Source: Nitratireductor luteus
GTDB lineage: Bacteria > Pseudomonadota > Alphaproteobacteria > Rhizobiales > Rhizobiaceae
Assembly: GCF_026162365.1 (NCBI RefSeq)
Contig: NZ_JAOANW010000005.1
Span: forward strand, 124,001 to 188,000
Length of the DNA stretch: 64,000 bases
Direction: 5' to 3'
The notes below the pieces were generated by a model. The model had not been told where the DNA came from, did no database searches, and worked only from the letters and a program-made list of their open reading frames with translations. Position 1 is the first letter of the stretch, and each line of letters opens with the position of its first letter. Below are positions 50,753 through 59,673 of this stretch, piece after piece. Position numbers and translations under genes: made by a program.

Positions 50753-52399
50753 ATGAGGAGAAACCGAGAAGAGGCGTCACGCATTCATCGCCGTGCGCTC
50801 TTGAAGAGTTCCGTGGCTGGGGCAGTGGCGTTCGCCCTGCCGTTCGCCGGCAAGGCGTTCGCGCAGACTGGAGAAAAAGTTCTCCGGGTCGCGATGACGG
50901 TCAGCGATGTCCCGCTGACGACCGGTGCGCCAAGCCAGGGAACCGAAGGCCTGCGCTTCATGGGCATCACGGTTTATGACGGGCTTGTTCGCTGGGACCT
51001 CTCGAAGGCTGACGAAGCCGCCAAGCTCGTGCCCGGACTGGCGGAGAGCTGGACGGTCGACGAACAGGACACGACGCGCTGGACGTTCCGGCTGCGTCAG
51101 GGCGTCAAGTTCCACGACGGGTCGGAGTTCAACGCCGACGCGGTCGTATGGAATCTCGAGAAACTGATGAAGAAGGACGCGCCACACTTTGATCAGGCGC
51201 AATCGACACAGGCCGCCCAATATTACGGCGGAATCGATTCATGGTCGAAGGTCGATGACTACACCGTCGAGATCAGATCCAAGCGTCCGGACTCGGTTCT
51301 CATCTACAATCTCGCCAACCTGTTCTTCTCGAGCCCGGCGCGTTGGAAAGAACTGGGGGGGAGCTGGGAAGAATTCGCCTTCAAGGCTTCCGGCACGGGG
51401 CCTTGGATCGTCGACAAATTCGTTCCGCGCGAACGCATCGAACTGGTGCGCAACAAGAACTATTGGGACCCTGGCCGGATCCCCAAATGCGACCGCCTGG
51501 TTCTGCTGCCAATGCCCGATCCCAACACCCGCATCGCGGCGCTGCTTGCAGGTCAGGTGGATTTCGTCGAAGCGCCGCCGCCTGACGCCATCCCGCGCCT
51601 GAGGGCTTCGGGAATGCAGATCGTCACGAACCAGTATCCTCACATTTGGTGCTACGAGATCAGCGCACGCGAGGATTCGCCCTTCGGGGATGTTCGCGTC
51701 CGCCAGGCCGCCAATCTCGCTATCGATCGCGACGGTCTGGTGAAACTCCTCGGCGGTCTCGCCGTTCCTGCCAAGGGAATGGTCACCGAGGGACACCCAT
51801 GGTTCGGCAAACCGAACTTCGATCTTCGTTATGATCCCGAGGAAGCCAAGCGTCTGCTTGCGGAAGCCGGTTACGGCCCTGAGAAGCCTGCCCAGATCAA
51901 GGTCATCATTGCACCATCCGGCTCGGGGCAGATGCAGCCTATCCCGATGAACGAGTACATCAAGGAAAACTTCGCGGCCGTCGGTATCGACATGGAATTC
52001 GAGGTCCTTGACTGGGAGTCCCTGAGGGGACGACGGCGGGCCGGAGCAGCCGCGCCGGAAAACGAAGGGCGTGACGGCGTGAACAACAGCTGGGCGTTCT
52101 GGGATCCCGATATCGCGCTTTTGAAGACCGCCGCCTCCTACGAGGCGCCGCCGACGGGCTATAACTGGGGCAATTTCTCGAACCCCGAAGTCGATGAACT
52201 CGTCAAGAAGGCGAAAGAGACATTCGACCAGCAGGAGCAGGACAAGATCCTGGCGGACATACACAGTCGTATTGTCGATGAGGCCATGTGGATCTGGATG
52301 GTTCACGACTTGAACCCACGCGCGCTGTCGCCAAAGGTGGAAGGCTTTGTGCAGGCCCAAAGCTGGCTGCAGGACCTGACGTCGGTCGAAATCAGCTGA
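50753..52399 (+). CDS. Oligopeptide/dipeptide-type ABC binding protein, Tat-exported
   Basis: This 548-residue family 5 binding protein has a twin-arginine-type signal (SRIHRRALLKSSVAGAVAFA, then FAGKAFAQ). Marks of the family are TRWTFRLRQGVKFHDGSEFN, DGVRVRQAANLAIDRD-like FGDVRVRQAANLAIDRDGLV and EEAKRLLAEAGYGPEK. Such proteins carry peptides but also opines, glutathione and nickel chelates. The start ATG at 50753 has GGGGAGTGGAG upstream. It is driven by the sigma-54 promoter and followed by a strong hairpin. Confidence 0.92.
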   Translation: MRRNREEASRIHRRALLKSSVAGAVAFALPFAGKAFAQTGEKVLRVAMTVSDVPLTTGAPSQGTEGLRFMGITVYDGLVRWDLSKADEAAKLVPGLAESWTVDEQDTTRWTFRLRQGVKFHDGSEFNADAVVWNLEKLMKKDAPHFDQAQSTQAAQYYGGIDSWSKVDDYTVEIRSKRPDSVLIYNLANLFFSSPARWKELGGSWEEFAFKASGTGPWIVDKFVPRERIELVRNKNYWDPGRIPKCDRLVLLPMPDPNTRIAALLAGQVDFVEAPPPDAIPRLRASGMQIVTNQYPHIWCYEISAREDSPFGDVRVRQAANLAIDRDGLVKLLGGLAVPAKGMVTEGHPWFGKPNFDLRYDPEEAKRLLAEAGYGPEKPAQIKVIIAPSGSGQMQPIPMNEYIKENFAAVGIDMEFEVLDWESLRGRRRAGAAAPENEGRDGVNNSWAFWDPDIALLKTAASYEAPPTGYNWGNFSNPEVDELVKKAKETFDQQEQDKILADIHSRIVDEAMWIWMVHDLNPRALSPKVEGFVQAQSWLQDLTSVEIS

Positions 52400-52406
52400 T
52401 GCACGC

Positions 52407-52431
52407 GCCGGTCGGGCGGGGCCCGACCGGC
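52407..52431 (+). terminator. Hairpin between binding-protein and permease genes of the Dpp system
   Basis: GCCGGTCGGG (52407-52416) pairs perfectly with CCCGACCGGC (52422-52431) around CGGGG, seven bases after the stop. No T tract follows. It probably attenuates or stabilises the transcript to favour the binding protein. Confidence 0.65.
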
Positions 52432-52455
52432 TTAGCACCAATCAACGGGGCAAGA

Positions 52456-53400
52456 ATGTTCAACTACGCACTGCGCCGAATTCTCTATTCCGTTCCGATC
52501 GCAGTCGGTGTGTCTCTCGTCTGCTTCCTGCTGCTTCACATCGCGCCCGGCGATCCGATCGACGCAATTGCGCCGGAGAGCGCAAGCCCGCAACTGCTCG
52601 CCGAACTGCGAGCGGCCTACGGCTTCGACAGGTCGCTGCCTGTCCAATACTTCTCATGGCTGTCCAACGTCATTGTTGGTGACTTCGGCACGTCGATCAT
52701 GACCGGGCGGCCCGTGCTTGGCGAGCTTGCGAACGCCGTTGTGAACACACTCCTGCTTTCCGGCGGTGCGGTTCTGGTGGGGTTCGTCTTCGGTCTCTTG
52801 CTCGGCACGATCGCCGGCTACACCGCCGGTTCGCCGGCGGATCGCGCCGCGACGGCGTTCGCCGTCGCGGGAATAAGCGTCCCCAACTACTGGCTGGGAC
52901 TGGTGTTGGTCGTGATCTTCGCGGTCAACCAGGACTGGTTGCCGGCGATGGGGATGGGGCAGGGCGCGCCGTTCCTTTCCTGGGCCAACCTCAGGCATTT
53001 CGTTCTCCCCGTGATCGCGCTGTCGGTCATTCCGGCGGGGATCATCGCGCGCTCGGTTCGCGGAACGGTTGCCGAAGTCAGAAAGCAGGAATTCGTGCAG
53101 ACGCTCCACGCGAAGGGTCTTTCGCCGTTTCGCGTCTTCATCCACGTCATGAAGAACTCTGCTCCCGCGCTGCTTGCCGTCATGGGCCTGCAACTCGGTT
53201 ATCTCATGGGCGGCTCGATCCTGGTGGAGACCGTGTTCTCCTGGCCGGGCACGGGCTTTCTTCTCAACACCGCGATCTTCACCCGCGACCTCCCGCTCCT
53301 GCAGGGGACGATTCTGATCCTTTCCATGTTCTTCGTCGTCATCAATCTCGTGGTCGATCTCGCGCAGGCGCTCTTCGATCCGCGCATCGAGAGAAACTAG
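52456..53400 (+). CDS. dppB: Dpp-type ABC permease, DppB family
   Basis: This 314-residue permease has six membrane segments and the DppB marks LRRILYSVPIAVGVSLVCFL, LHIAPGDPID, the GDFGTSIMTGRPVL region, and the EAA-like loop TLHAKGLSPFRVFIHVMKNS. It pairs with the DppC homologue. The start at 52456 excludes the upstream hairpin. Confidence 0.94.
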   Translation: MFNYALRRILYSVPIAVGVSLVCFLLLHIAPGDPIDAIAPESASPQLLAELRAAYGFDRSLPVQYFSWLSNVIVGDFGTSIMTGRPVLGELANAVVNTLLLSGGAVLVGFVFGLLLGTIAGYTAGSPADRAATAFAVAGISVPNYWLGLVLVVIFAVNQDWLPAMGMGQGAPFLSWANLRHFVLPVIALSVIPAGIIARSVRGTVAEVRKQEFVQTLHAKGLSPFRVFIHVMKNSAPALLAVMGLQLGYLMGGSILVETVFSWPGTGFLLNTAIFTRDLPLLQGTILILSMFFVVINLVVDLAQALFDPRIERN

Positions 53401-53411
53401 GGGTAGAGCCG

Positions 53412-54314
53412 GTGAACACTCCAACCTCCACCCAAGCAGCGGCCTCCGGCAGCGATATCCCCCGGGCGCGCATCTCCCGTAGCTTCTGGCATTCCGTCGC
53501 ACGCAGGCTGTCCCGTGATCCCGTGACGATCGCCTGCACGACGGTCCTGCTCGTCATCGCCCTTGTGGCGGTCTTCGCGCCCGTGATCGCGCCCTACGAT
53601 CCCTACAAGACCAGCATTCTGGTGCGCCTTGCCCCCATGGGACACCCCGATCATTTGCTGGGCACCGACGAACTTGGCCGCGACCTGCTGACCCGCCTGA
53701 TCTATGGCGCTCGGACTTCGCTGTTCATGGGCTTCGCGCCGATCCTGCTCGCGACGCTGATCGGCGGAACCTTGGGGATCGTCGCAGGATACGCCGGCGG
53801 CGCGACCAACATGATCATCATGCGCACGATCGACGTCTTCTACGCATTCCCTTCGGTGCTGCTGGCCGTCGCGATATCCGGCGTCCTCGGGGCGGGGATC
53901 TTCAACAGCCTGGTTTCTCTTACTCTGGTGTTCATTCCGTCGTTGGCGCGTGTTGGGGAAAGCGTCACCACGCAGGTCCGAAACCAGGACTTCGTGGTGG
54001 CGGCGCGGGCGACCGGCGCGTCCGACTGGCAGATCATTCGCGGCCACGTGCTCAGCAATGTCGTCGGCCCGGTCATGATCTACGCTTCCAGCCTCGTCAG
54101 CGTCGCGATCGTCCTGGCGTCCGGATTGAGCTTCCTGGGCCTGGGCATCGTTCCACCGGAGGCGGAATGGGGCTCGATGCTGAGCACGTTGCGTCCCGCG
54201 ATCTACATCGCTCCGATGAACGCGATCCTGCCCGGCATCATGATTTTCGTCACATCCATGTGTGCCAACCTCATCAGCGACGGTTTGCGCACCGCGATGG
54301 ACGTCAAGGTTTAG
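53412..54314 (+). CDS. dppC: Dpp-type ABC permease, DppC family
   Basis: This 300-residue permease starts at a GTG with GGGGTAGAG upstream. DppC marks are DPYKTSILVRLAPMGHPDHL, LGTDELGRDLLTRLIYGART, ARATGASDWQIIRGHVLSN and LSFLGLGIVPPEAEWGSMLS. It has a hydrophilic N-terminus followed by about six membrane segments. Confidence 0.94.
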   Translation: MNTPTSTQAAASGSDIPRARISRSFWHSVARRLSRDPVTIACTTVLLVIALVAVFAPVIAPYDPYKTSILVRLAPMGHPDHLLGTDELGRDLLTRLIYGARTSLFMGFAPILLATLIGGTLGIVAGYAGGATNMIIMRTIDVFYAFPSVLLAVAISGVLGAGIFNSLVSLTLVFIPSLARVGESVTTQVRNQDFVVAARATGASDWQIIRGHVLSNVVGPVMIYASSLVSVAIVLASGLSFLGLGIVPPEAEWGSMLSTLRPAIYIAPMNAILPGIMIFVTSMCANLISDGLRTAMDVKV

Positions 54315-54318
54315 GAAC

Positions 54319-55389
54319 ATGAACATGAACGCGACCACCGGGAATACCGAGGCAGACCGGAAGGCAGGCCTTGAGCAACCCATTCTGGCGGCTGAAAACC
54401 TGAAGAAGTACTTCCCGCTCGGAGGAAGCTTCTTTCGGTCGCAAACCGCTTATGTGAAAGGCGTCGACGACGTTTCGTTCGACGTCAGGAAGGGCGAGAC
54501 CCTGGGAATCGTCGGCGAGTCCGGCTGCGGCAAGTCGACCACTGCCCGGGTGCTGATCCGGCTTCTGACGCCCGATTCAGGCGTCGTTCGCATCAATGGG
54601 AAGGTCGTCGGCGCTCCCGACGGAATATCCGTTCGCGACATGCGGCGGCGGGTCCAGATGGTGTTTCAGGACAGCTATGCCTCGCTCAATCCCCGGCTGA
54701 CGATCGAGGATTCGGTGACCTTCGGATTGCGCGCCAACGGCGTGCCGAAAAAGGCCGCACTCGAGAAGGCGCACGAAATCCTGGGGCTAGTCGGATTGGA
54801 GCCGGACCTCTTCGCCCAGCGCTACTCCCACGAGATTTCCGGGGGGCAAAGACAAAGGGTCAACATTGCCCGGGCTCTGGCGCTCAGTCCCGAAGTCGTG
54901 ATCCTCGACGAAGCGGTGTCGGCGCTCGACAAATCGGTTGAGGCGCAGGTTTTGAACCTCCTGCAAGACCTCAAGCAAAGCCTCGATCTCACCTATGTGT
55001 TCATTTCGCATGACCTGAACGTGGTCCAGTATGTCAGCGACCGTGTCATGGTGATGTATCTTGGCAAGAGCATCGAAATCGGGCCGGTTGAAGATATCTA
55101 TGCCCGACCGCTGCATCCTTACACACGGGGTTTGCTGGCGTCGCGCCTGCCGATGGATCCCCGGAGGCGCGTGCAGTCCGCACCGGTTACCGGCGACCCG
55201 CCGAATCCGGTCAATCCGCCGTCTGGATGCCGTTTCCGCACGCGTTGCGCCTGGGCCGAACACGTCTGCGCGCAGCGTGAACCCCAACTGACCGAAGCGC
55301 GGGGCGCGCATCGCGTGGCGTGTCATGCGCATATTCCGGGGTCCGGTCACTCCGGTCCGGCAAAGTGGGAGGGCGTCGATGCAGATTAG
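54319..55389 (+). CDS. dppF: Dpp-type ABC ATPase, DppF family
   Basis: This 356-residue ATPase has Walker [14 protein letters not shown]-loop [15 protein letters not shown], signature [16 protein letters not shown] and Walker [15 protein letters not shown], where the usual DEPT is DEAV as in many DppF proteins. The C-terminal oligopeptide extension carries cysteines ([20 protein letters not shown]). The start is four bases after the dppC stop. Confidence 0.94.
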   Translation: MNMNATTGNTEADRKAGLEQPILAAENLKKYFPLGGSFFRSQTAYVKGVDDVSFDVRKGETLGIVGESGCGKSTTARVLIRLLTPDSGVVRINGKVVGAPDGISVRDMRRRVQMVFQDSYASLNPRLTIEDSVTFGLRANGVPKKAALEKAHEILGLVGLEPDLFAQRYSHEISGGQRQRVNIARALALSPEVVILDEAVSALDKSVEAQVLNLLQDLKQSLDLTYVFISHDLNVVQYVSDRVMVMYLGKSIEIGPVEDIYARPLHPYTRGLLASRLPMDPRRRVQSAPVTGDPPNPVNPPSGCRFRTRCAWAEHVCAQREPQLTEARGAHRVACHAHIPGSGHSGPAKWEGVDAD

Positions 55390-56377
55390 TCCGTTGAAGC
55401 AAACCTTGCCGTCTGCCGAGACGCCGCTCGTGACCGTGGAGGATCTGCGGGTGCGGTTCCGGTCACGGGATTTCAACGTTCCGGTGGTCAACGGCGTCAG
55501 CTTTTCGCTCGGCAAGGGAGAAGTCCTGTGTCTACTCGGCGAATCCGGGTCCGGCAAGAGCGTGACCATGCGCGCTCTGATGCGCCTTTTCCCCTCGACC
55601 GCGGTTGTGTCGGGCAAGATCAATGTCGACGGTCACGATATTCTGGGGCTTTCGCGGTCGAAGCTGCGGGCGATCCGCGGCGCCGTGGTGTCGATGATCT
55701 TCCAGGAGCCCATGACGTCACTCGATCCGGTCTTCACGATCGGCAGCCAGATTGCCGAAAGCGTGATGTTTCACGAAGGTGCCAGTCGCCGCCAGGCGGA
55801 ACTTCGTGCTCTTGAGCTTCTGGAACTGGTTCAGGTGCCGTCCGCTAAGCGACGGCTGATCGCCTATCCGCACGAGCTTTCGGGCGGATTGCGCCAGAGG
55901 GCGATGATCGCTCTGGCGTTGGCCTGTCGACCCAAGCTGCTCCTGGCCGACGAACCGACCACGGCCCTCGATGCCACGGTTCAGATCCAGATATTGCTTC
56001 TGCTTCGCGAGCTGCAGCATGAACTGGGGATGGCCACGATCTTCGTGACGCATGATCTCGGGGTGGCTTGCGAGGTGGCTGACCGGGTTGCCGTCATGTA
56101 TGCCGGCCGTTTTGTCGAGCAGGGCTCGATAACCCAGGTGATGGACAATCCCAGCCACCCCTATACGCAAGGGCTGCTGCGCTCCACCGTGCATGAAGGC
56201 GTCCGCGGTGTCCGCCTTGAAACGATTCCTGGATCACCGCCCGATCTTGCGGAATTGCCGGCCGGTTGCTCCTTTGCGCCGCGTTGCGGCTTTGTTCGCC
56301 CCGATTGCACGATGGCCGTGCCACATGATGCCACTGTGGGGCAGGGGCATTCTGCGCGGTGCGTTCTGGTGGGATGA
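55379..56377 (+). CDS. dppD: Dpp-type ABC ATPase, DppD family
   Basis: This 332-residue ATPase overlaps the preceding gene by 11 bases. It has Walker A GESGSGKSVTMR, Q-loop MIFQEPMTSLDPVFT, signature HELSGGLRQRAMIAL and Walker B LLLADEPTTALD. The C-terminus has AGCSFAPRCGFVRPDC. In most systems dppD precedes dppF; here the order is reversed. It completes the transporter and is followed by a strong terminator hairpin. Confidence 0.94.
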   Translation: MQISPLKQTLPSAETPLVTVEDLRVRFRSRDFNVPVVNGVSFSLGKGEVLCLLGESGSGKSVTMRALMRLFPSTAVVSGKINVDGHDILGLSRSKLRAIRGAVVSMIFQEPMTSLDPVFTIGSQIAESVMFHEGASRRQAELRALELLELVQVPSAKRRLIAYPHELSGGLRQRAMIALALACRPKLLLADEPTTALDATVQIQILLLLRELQHELGMATIFVTHDLGVACEVADRVAVMYAGRFVEQGSITQVMDNPSHPYTQGLLRSTVHEGVRGVRLETIPGSPPDLAELPAGCSFAPRCGFVRPDCTMAVPHDATVGQGHSARCVLVG

Positions 56378-56388
56378 ACAATCGGCTT

Positions 56389-56415
56389 CATGCGTCGCCA
56401 GGCCGGCGACGCATG
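56389..56415. terminator. Hairpin between convergent dppD and cysteine hydrolase genes
   Basis: CATGCGTCGCC (56389-56399) pairs perfectly with GGCGACGCATG (56405-56415) around AGGCC. It lies between two gene ends and could serve both. Confidence 0.7.
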
Positions 56416-56435
56416 CCATCGGTTGTTTCGCGTTT

Positions 56436-57182
56436 CTACGCGGACCGGGCGCCGCGGGGGAGTTCGAACTGTCCGGCGGGAAGCCCGTCGATGTGTTCGA
56501 GAATTTCATCGGTTTTCACGACGTCGGCGTATTTGGCATGCATGTCGCAAAGGTTGATTGCGTGGCTTGCCTGCGAGCGGTCGAAGCACGCGTCTTCCGC
56601 GACTGCCACGCGATAGTTGTAGCTGAAGGCGTCGATCACGGTGGCGCGGACGCAGCCCGATGTCGTCGTACCGGTCACGAGAACCGAGTCGCACTGCAGC
56701 AGGTTGAGAAAGCTTATGAGATCCGTGCCGAAGAAGCCGGAGGGCTTGCGCTTCAACACGACGATGTCCTTGGCGCCCGGTGCGATCTTGGCAACAATCT
56801 GGTTGCCGTCGAGCTCGGTCTGATAGACATCGGCGCCTTCTTCCGTCCAACGGGAATCCTTCCAGTTCCAGCTGCCGCTGTCCCATGCGTCCTCCCGGCG
56901 CGTGCCGGTCGTGTAGATGACGGGGACGCCCTTCCCGTGACACTTGTCTATCAGCCTGCGAATATGCGCGATCGCTTCCCAGGCGTCCTCGCCGCAGGAT
57001 GTGTGCCAGCGCTTGATGGACTCCTCGATCGGGAGCGGCTTTTCATCACAGAAGGCGTAGCTGACATCGATAATCAGCAATGCGGGACGCTTGCCAAAAC
57101 CGGCGCGTGCGCCGAAGCCGGATTTCGCGAACACGCGCTTGTCCCGCTCGGTAAGAAATTGATCCCAGATACGCTCCGACAT
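56436..57182 (-). CDS. Isochorismatase-family cysteine hydrolase
   Basis: This 248-residue enzyme has the catalytic triad of the family: Asp39 in ALLIIDVSYAF, Lys142 or Lys144 in VVLKRKPSGFFGTDL, and Cys175 in TGTTTSGCVRATV. The TTSGCVRAT pattern is close to N-carbamoylsarcosine amidase and maleamate amidohydrolase, so an amide or carbamoyl substrate is likely. It is the last gene of the minus-strand operon that enters from the right of the window, 12 bases after the 3-hydroxyacyl-CoA dehydrogenase gene. It fits the amide theme of module 3. Confidence 0.9.
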   Translation of the reverse strand: MSERIWDQFLTERDKRVFAKSGFGARAGFGKRPALLIIDVSYAFCDEKPLPIEESIKRWHTSCGEDAWEAIAHIRRLIDKCHGKGVPVIYTTGTRREDAWDSGSWNWKDSRWTEEGADVYQTELDGNQIVAKIAPGAKDIVVLKRKPSGFFGTDLISFLNLLQCDSVLVTGTTTSGCVRATVIDAFSYNYRVAVAEDACFDRSQASHAINLCDMHAKYADVVKTDEILEHIDGLPAGQFELPRGARSA

Positions 57183-57194
57183 GTGGTTCTCCTT

Positions 57195-58679
57195 TCAGGA
57201 AATGGTTGATTCCGGGGCGCTCTCCCTTTGAGGAGCCACCTGAATGCTCTCACGCCAAGCCGCTTGGCGAAGAGCAAGAGAAGGCCGATATCGCGGGTCG
57301 CCTGTTTCGGCCGAGATGGCATCAAGAGCCTTCAACACGGTTGAGCAACCGATCTTCTCCGCCCACGCAAACGGGCCAATGGGATAGTTGACGCCAAAGC
57401 GCATCGCGTTGTCGATTTCCGACTGTTGCGCGACACCCTGCAGTTGGGCCTCGAAAGCCTCGTTCACCAGCATCGCCACGGTCCGGAGCACCACAAGCCC
57501 CGGCCGGTCCGCTACGCGCGAAACAGCAAAGCCATCCGCCTGAAGGCCTGCGACGAGCTTGCGCCAATCCTCCGGACAGACACCCGGGGAGGCGGTCAGC
57601 GCGACGCGTGTCGCCGACGACCGGTCGAGCATGAGATCGTAGAGTATGACGGGACTTTGCTCCGTCGCCTCCACGGCAGCGGCGCTACGCCCGTCCGATT
57701 GCCTGACCGATGTTCGACCGATCGCAAAACTTGCCCTTGTTCTCAGGGGCGCTTCTTCCGCCGAGGCGTCGCCGGCACGTGCTTCCGAAAATGCCGAGGA
57801 CACGGCCGCCTGGTCCGTGTAGTCGAAGAGGCCCCGTCCCGTTTTGCGGCCAAGCCAGCCTGCATCGACGAGCTCCTTTTGCAGGAGCGAGGGACGGTAG
57901 CGCGGGTCGTGAAAGTAGGCTTCGAACACGGACGATGTGACCGCATAGTTCACGTCGTGTCCGATAAGGTCCATGAGCGCGAAGGGGCCCATTCGAAAGC
58001 CGCCCGATTCCGTCATGATAGCATCGATCGTGGCGGGGTCCGAAAAACCTTCCTCGCGAAGACGCAAGGCCTCCCCGTAGAACGGCCGCGCCACACGGTT
58101 GACGATGAAGCCGGGCGTGGAGCGGCATGACACGGCCACCTTGCCCCAGGCCACGGCGGTCGCCAGGACGCTTTCAGCAATCATCGGATCGGTGGCCGCT
58201 CCCGAAACGATTTCGACGAGCTTCATCACCGGCGCCGGATTGAAGAAGTGCATTCCGACGAGGCGGTGAGGTCTTTCAAGATGCGCGCCGATCGCCGTCA
58301 CCGAGATCGAAGACGTATTGGTCGCGAAGATCGCGTCCGGTTCGCTCATCCGCTCGAATTCCCGGAACAGCTTCCGCTTGATCTCCAGGTCTTCCGGAAC
58401 CGCCTCGATGTAGAGGGATGCGCCGGCGGTCGGCTCCATATGATCAACCGGCTTGATCAGCCCCGTGATGCGCCGCATCTCCGCTTCGGACATGCGTTGC
58501 CTGGCGACCTGGTGCTTCAGGCCTTCAGCGATCCTGGCGAGGCCGCGAACGCTCGCTCCCTCGAAGGCGTCGTACAGCAGAACGCGGTGGCCGGCGGCCG
58601 CAGCGACTTGCGCTATGCCCGCGCCCATTGCCCCGGCGCCGGCGACGACCACGGTATCGTCAGTCGTAAGGCCGTTCAT
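57195..58679 (-). CDS. 3-hydroxyacyl-CoA dehydrogenase, long fused form
   Basis: This 494-residue enzyme has an NAD-binding Rossmann domain (VVAGAGAMGAGIAQVAAAAG), the active-site segment ATNTSSISVTAIGAHL with GMHFFNPAPVMKLVE, and a C-terminal domain that occurs twice, the second copy at about 380-480 (VLRTVAMLVNEAFEAQLQGV, GVNYPIGPFAWAEKIG). This double form is typical of PaaH-like dehydrogenases. It oxidises a 3-hydroxyacyl-CoA to the 3-oxoacyl-CoA. It overlaps the MDR gene by 20 bases. Confidence 0.93.
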   Translation of the reverse strand: MNGLTTDDTVVVAGAGAMGAGIAQVAAAAGHRVLLYDAFEGASVRGLARIAEGLKHQVARQRMSEAEMRRITGLIKPVDHMEPTAGASLYIEAVPEDLEIKRKLFREFERMSEPDAIFATNTSSISVTAIGAHLERPHRLVGMHFFNPAPVMKLVEIVSGAATDPMIAESVLATAVAWGKVAVSCRSTPGFIVNRVARPFYGEALRLREEGFSDPATIDAIMTESGGFRMGPFALMDLIGHDVNYAVTSSVFEAYFHDPRYRPSLLQKELVDAGWLGRKTGRGLFDYTDQAAVSSAFSEARAGDASAEEAPLRTRASFAIGRTSVRQSDGRSAAAVEATEQSPVILYDLMLDRSSATRVALTASPGVCPEDWRKLVAGLQADGFAVSRVADRPGLVVLRTVAMLVNEAFEAQLQGVAQQSEIDNAMRFGVNYPIGPFAWAEKIGCSTVLKALDAISAETGDPRYRPSLALRQAAWRESIQVAPQRESAPESTIS

Positions 58680-59673
58680 GTGCGTTCATCTCCAAAATTA
58701 CTCTGCCTTTCACGACACCATCGCGGATCATCGAAAGGCCTTCGGCCACGCGTTCCAGCGGCACTCGCGCTGCGATCGGCGCATCGATCAATCCGCTGCG
58801 GTAGAACGAGAATATTTCTCGCCGGGCGTCCGCCGCCTGCTGCGGAAAGCGATCCCGATAATCGGTGGACTGCAGCCCGGAAACCGAAATGTTCTTCACC
58901 AGCAGATGGCCCGCGTTGAACTGCGGGACTTGGCCGGCGGCGAAACCGACGACGATGTAGCGGCCGTTCCATCCGATCGCCCGCAACGCGGCGCTCGCCA
59001 CATCCCCGCCGATGGGGTCGATTATGATTTCGGCGCCTTGGCCGGAATTGGCGGCGAGCACCTGCGACCTTAGACTGTCGCGCAGGTTCTCCGCCGTCAG
59101 GTCGACCACTTCGTCGGCGCCCGCGCTCCGTACGAGGTCAACACCCCGTTGACCCCGGATGGCGGCGATCACGCGGCCGGCGCCGAAGGCCTTGGCCAAG
59201 CCGATGCTGGCGAGCCCGACAGCACTCGCCCCGCCGAGAACAAGCACGCTTTCATCGCGCGACAGGCGGGCGCGCTCTCGCAGCGCGAACCAGGCCGTTT
59301 GATAGGGCAGGCCAAGCGCGGCGGCTTTGTCTGAAGGGATGTCGGCGGGCACGGCGACGCAGTGCTCGGCTTTTGCGCAGACGGTTTCGGCGAAAGCGCC
59401 ATGAGGCAGATGCGCGAAAACCCGTTCGCCAACCGTGTGCCCGCAGACGTCGCGGCCGATCGCGCTGATCTTGCCAACGGCAATGGTGCCGGGCGAAAAC
59501 GGGAGACGTGGCTTGAGCTGGTAGCGGCCTTCGACCAGCAGAACATCCGGAAAGTTCAGCTCGGCGGAAGCGACGTCGATCGCGACTTCCTCGGCGACCG
59601 GGACGGGCGCATCGATGTCGTCAATCCTGAGATTTTCGACCGGGCCGAAGGCATGAATCCTAAGCGCCCTCAT
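58660..59673 (-). CDS. Quinone oxidoreductase-like MDR enzyme
   Basis: This 337-residue protein is a zinc-less medium-chain reductase: MRALRIHAFGPVENLRIDDI, ELNFPDVLLVEGRYQLKPRL, the Rossmann motif VLVLGGASAVGLASIGLAKA and IDPIGGDVASAALRAIG. It resembles the NADPH:quinone oxidoreductase family that often accompanies CoA catabolic genes, acting as an enoyl reductase or quinone reductase. The start ATG at 59673 lies 14 bases inside the CoA-transferase-family gene upstream. It is intact, unlike the relative at 2923. Confidence 0.9.
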   Translation of the reverse strand: MRALRIHAFGPVENLRIDDIDAPVPVAEEVAIDVASAELNFPDVLLVEGRYQLKPRLPFSPGTIAVGKISAIGRDVCGHTVGERVFAHLPHGAFAETVCAKAEHCVAVPADIPSDKAAALGLPYQTAWFALRERARLSRDESVLVLGGASAVGLASIGLAKAFGAGRVIAAIRGQRGVDLVRSAGADEVVDLTAENLRDSLRSQVLAANSGQGAEIIIDPIGGDVASAALRAIGWNGRYIVVGFAAGQVPQFNAGHLLVKNISVSGLQSTDYRDRFPQQAADARREIFSFYRSGLIDAPIAARVPLERVAEGLSMIRDGVVKGRVILEMNAHERPYD

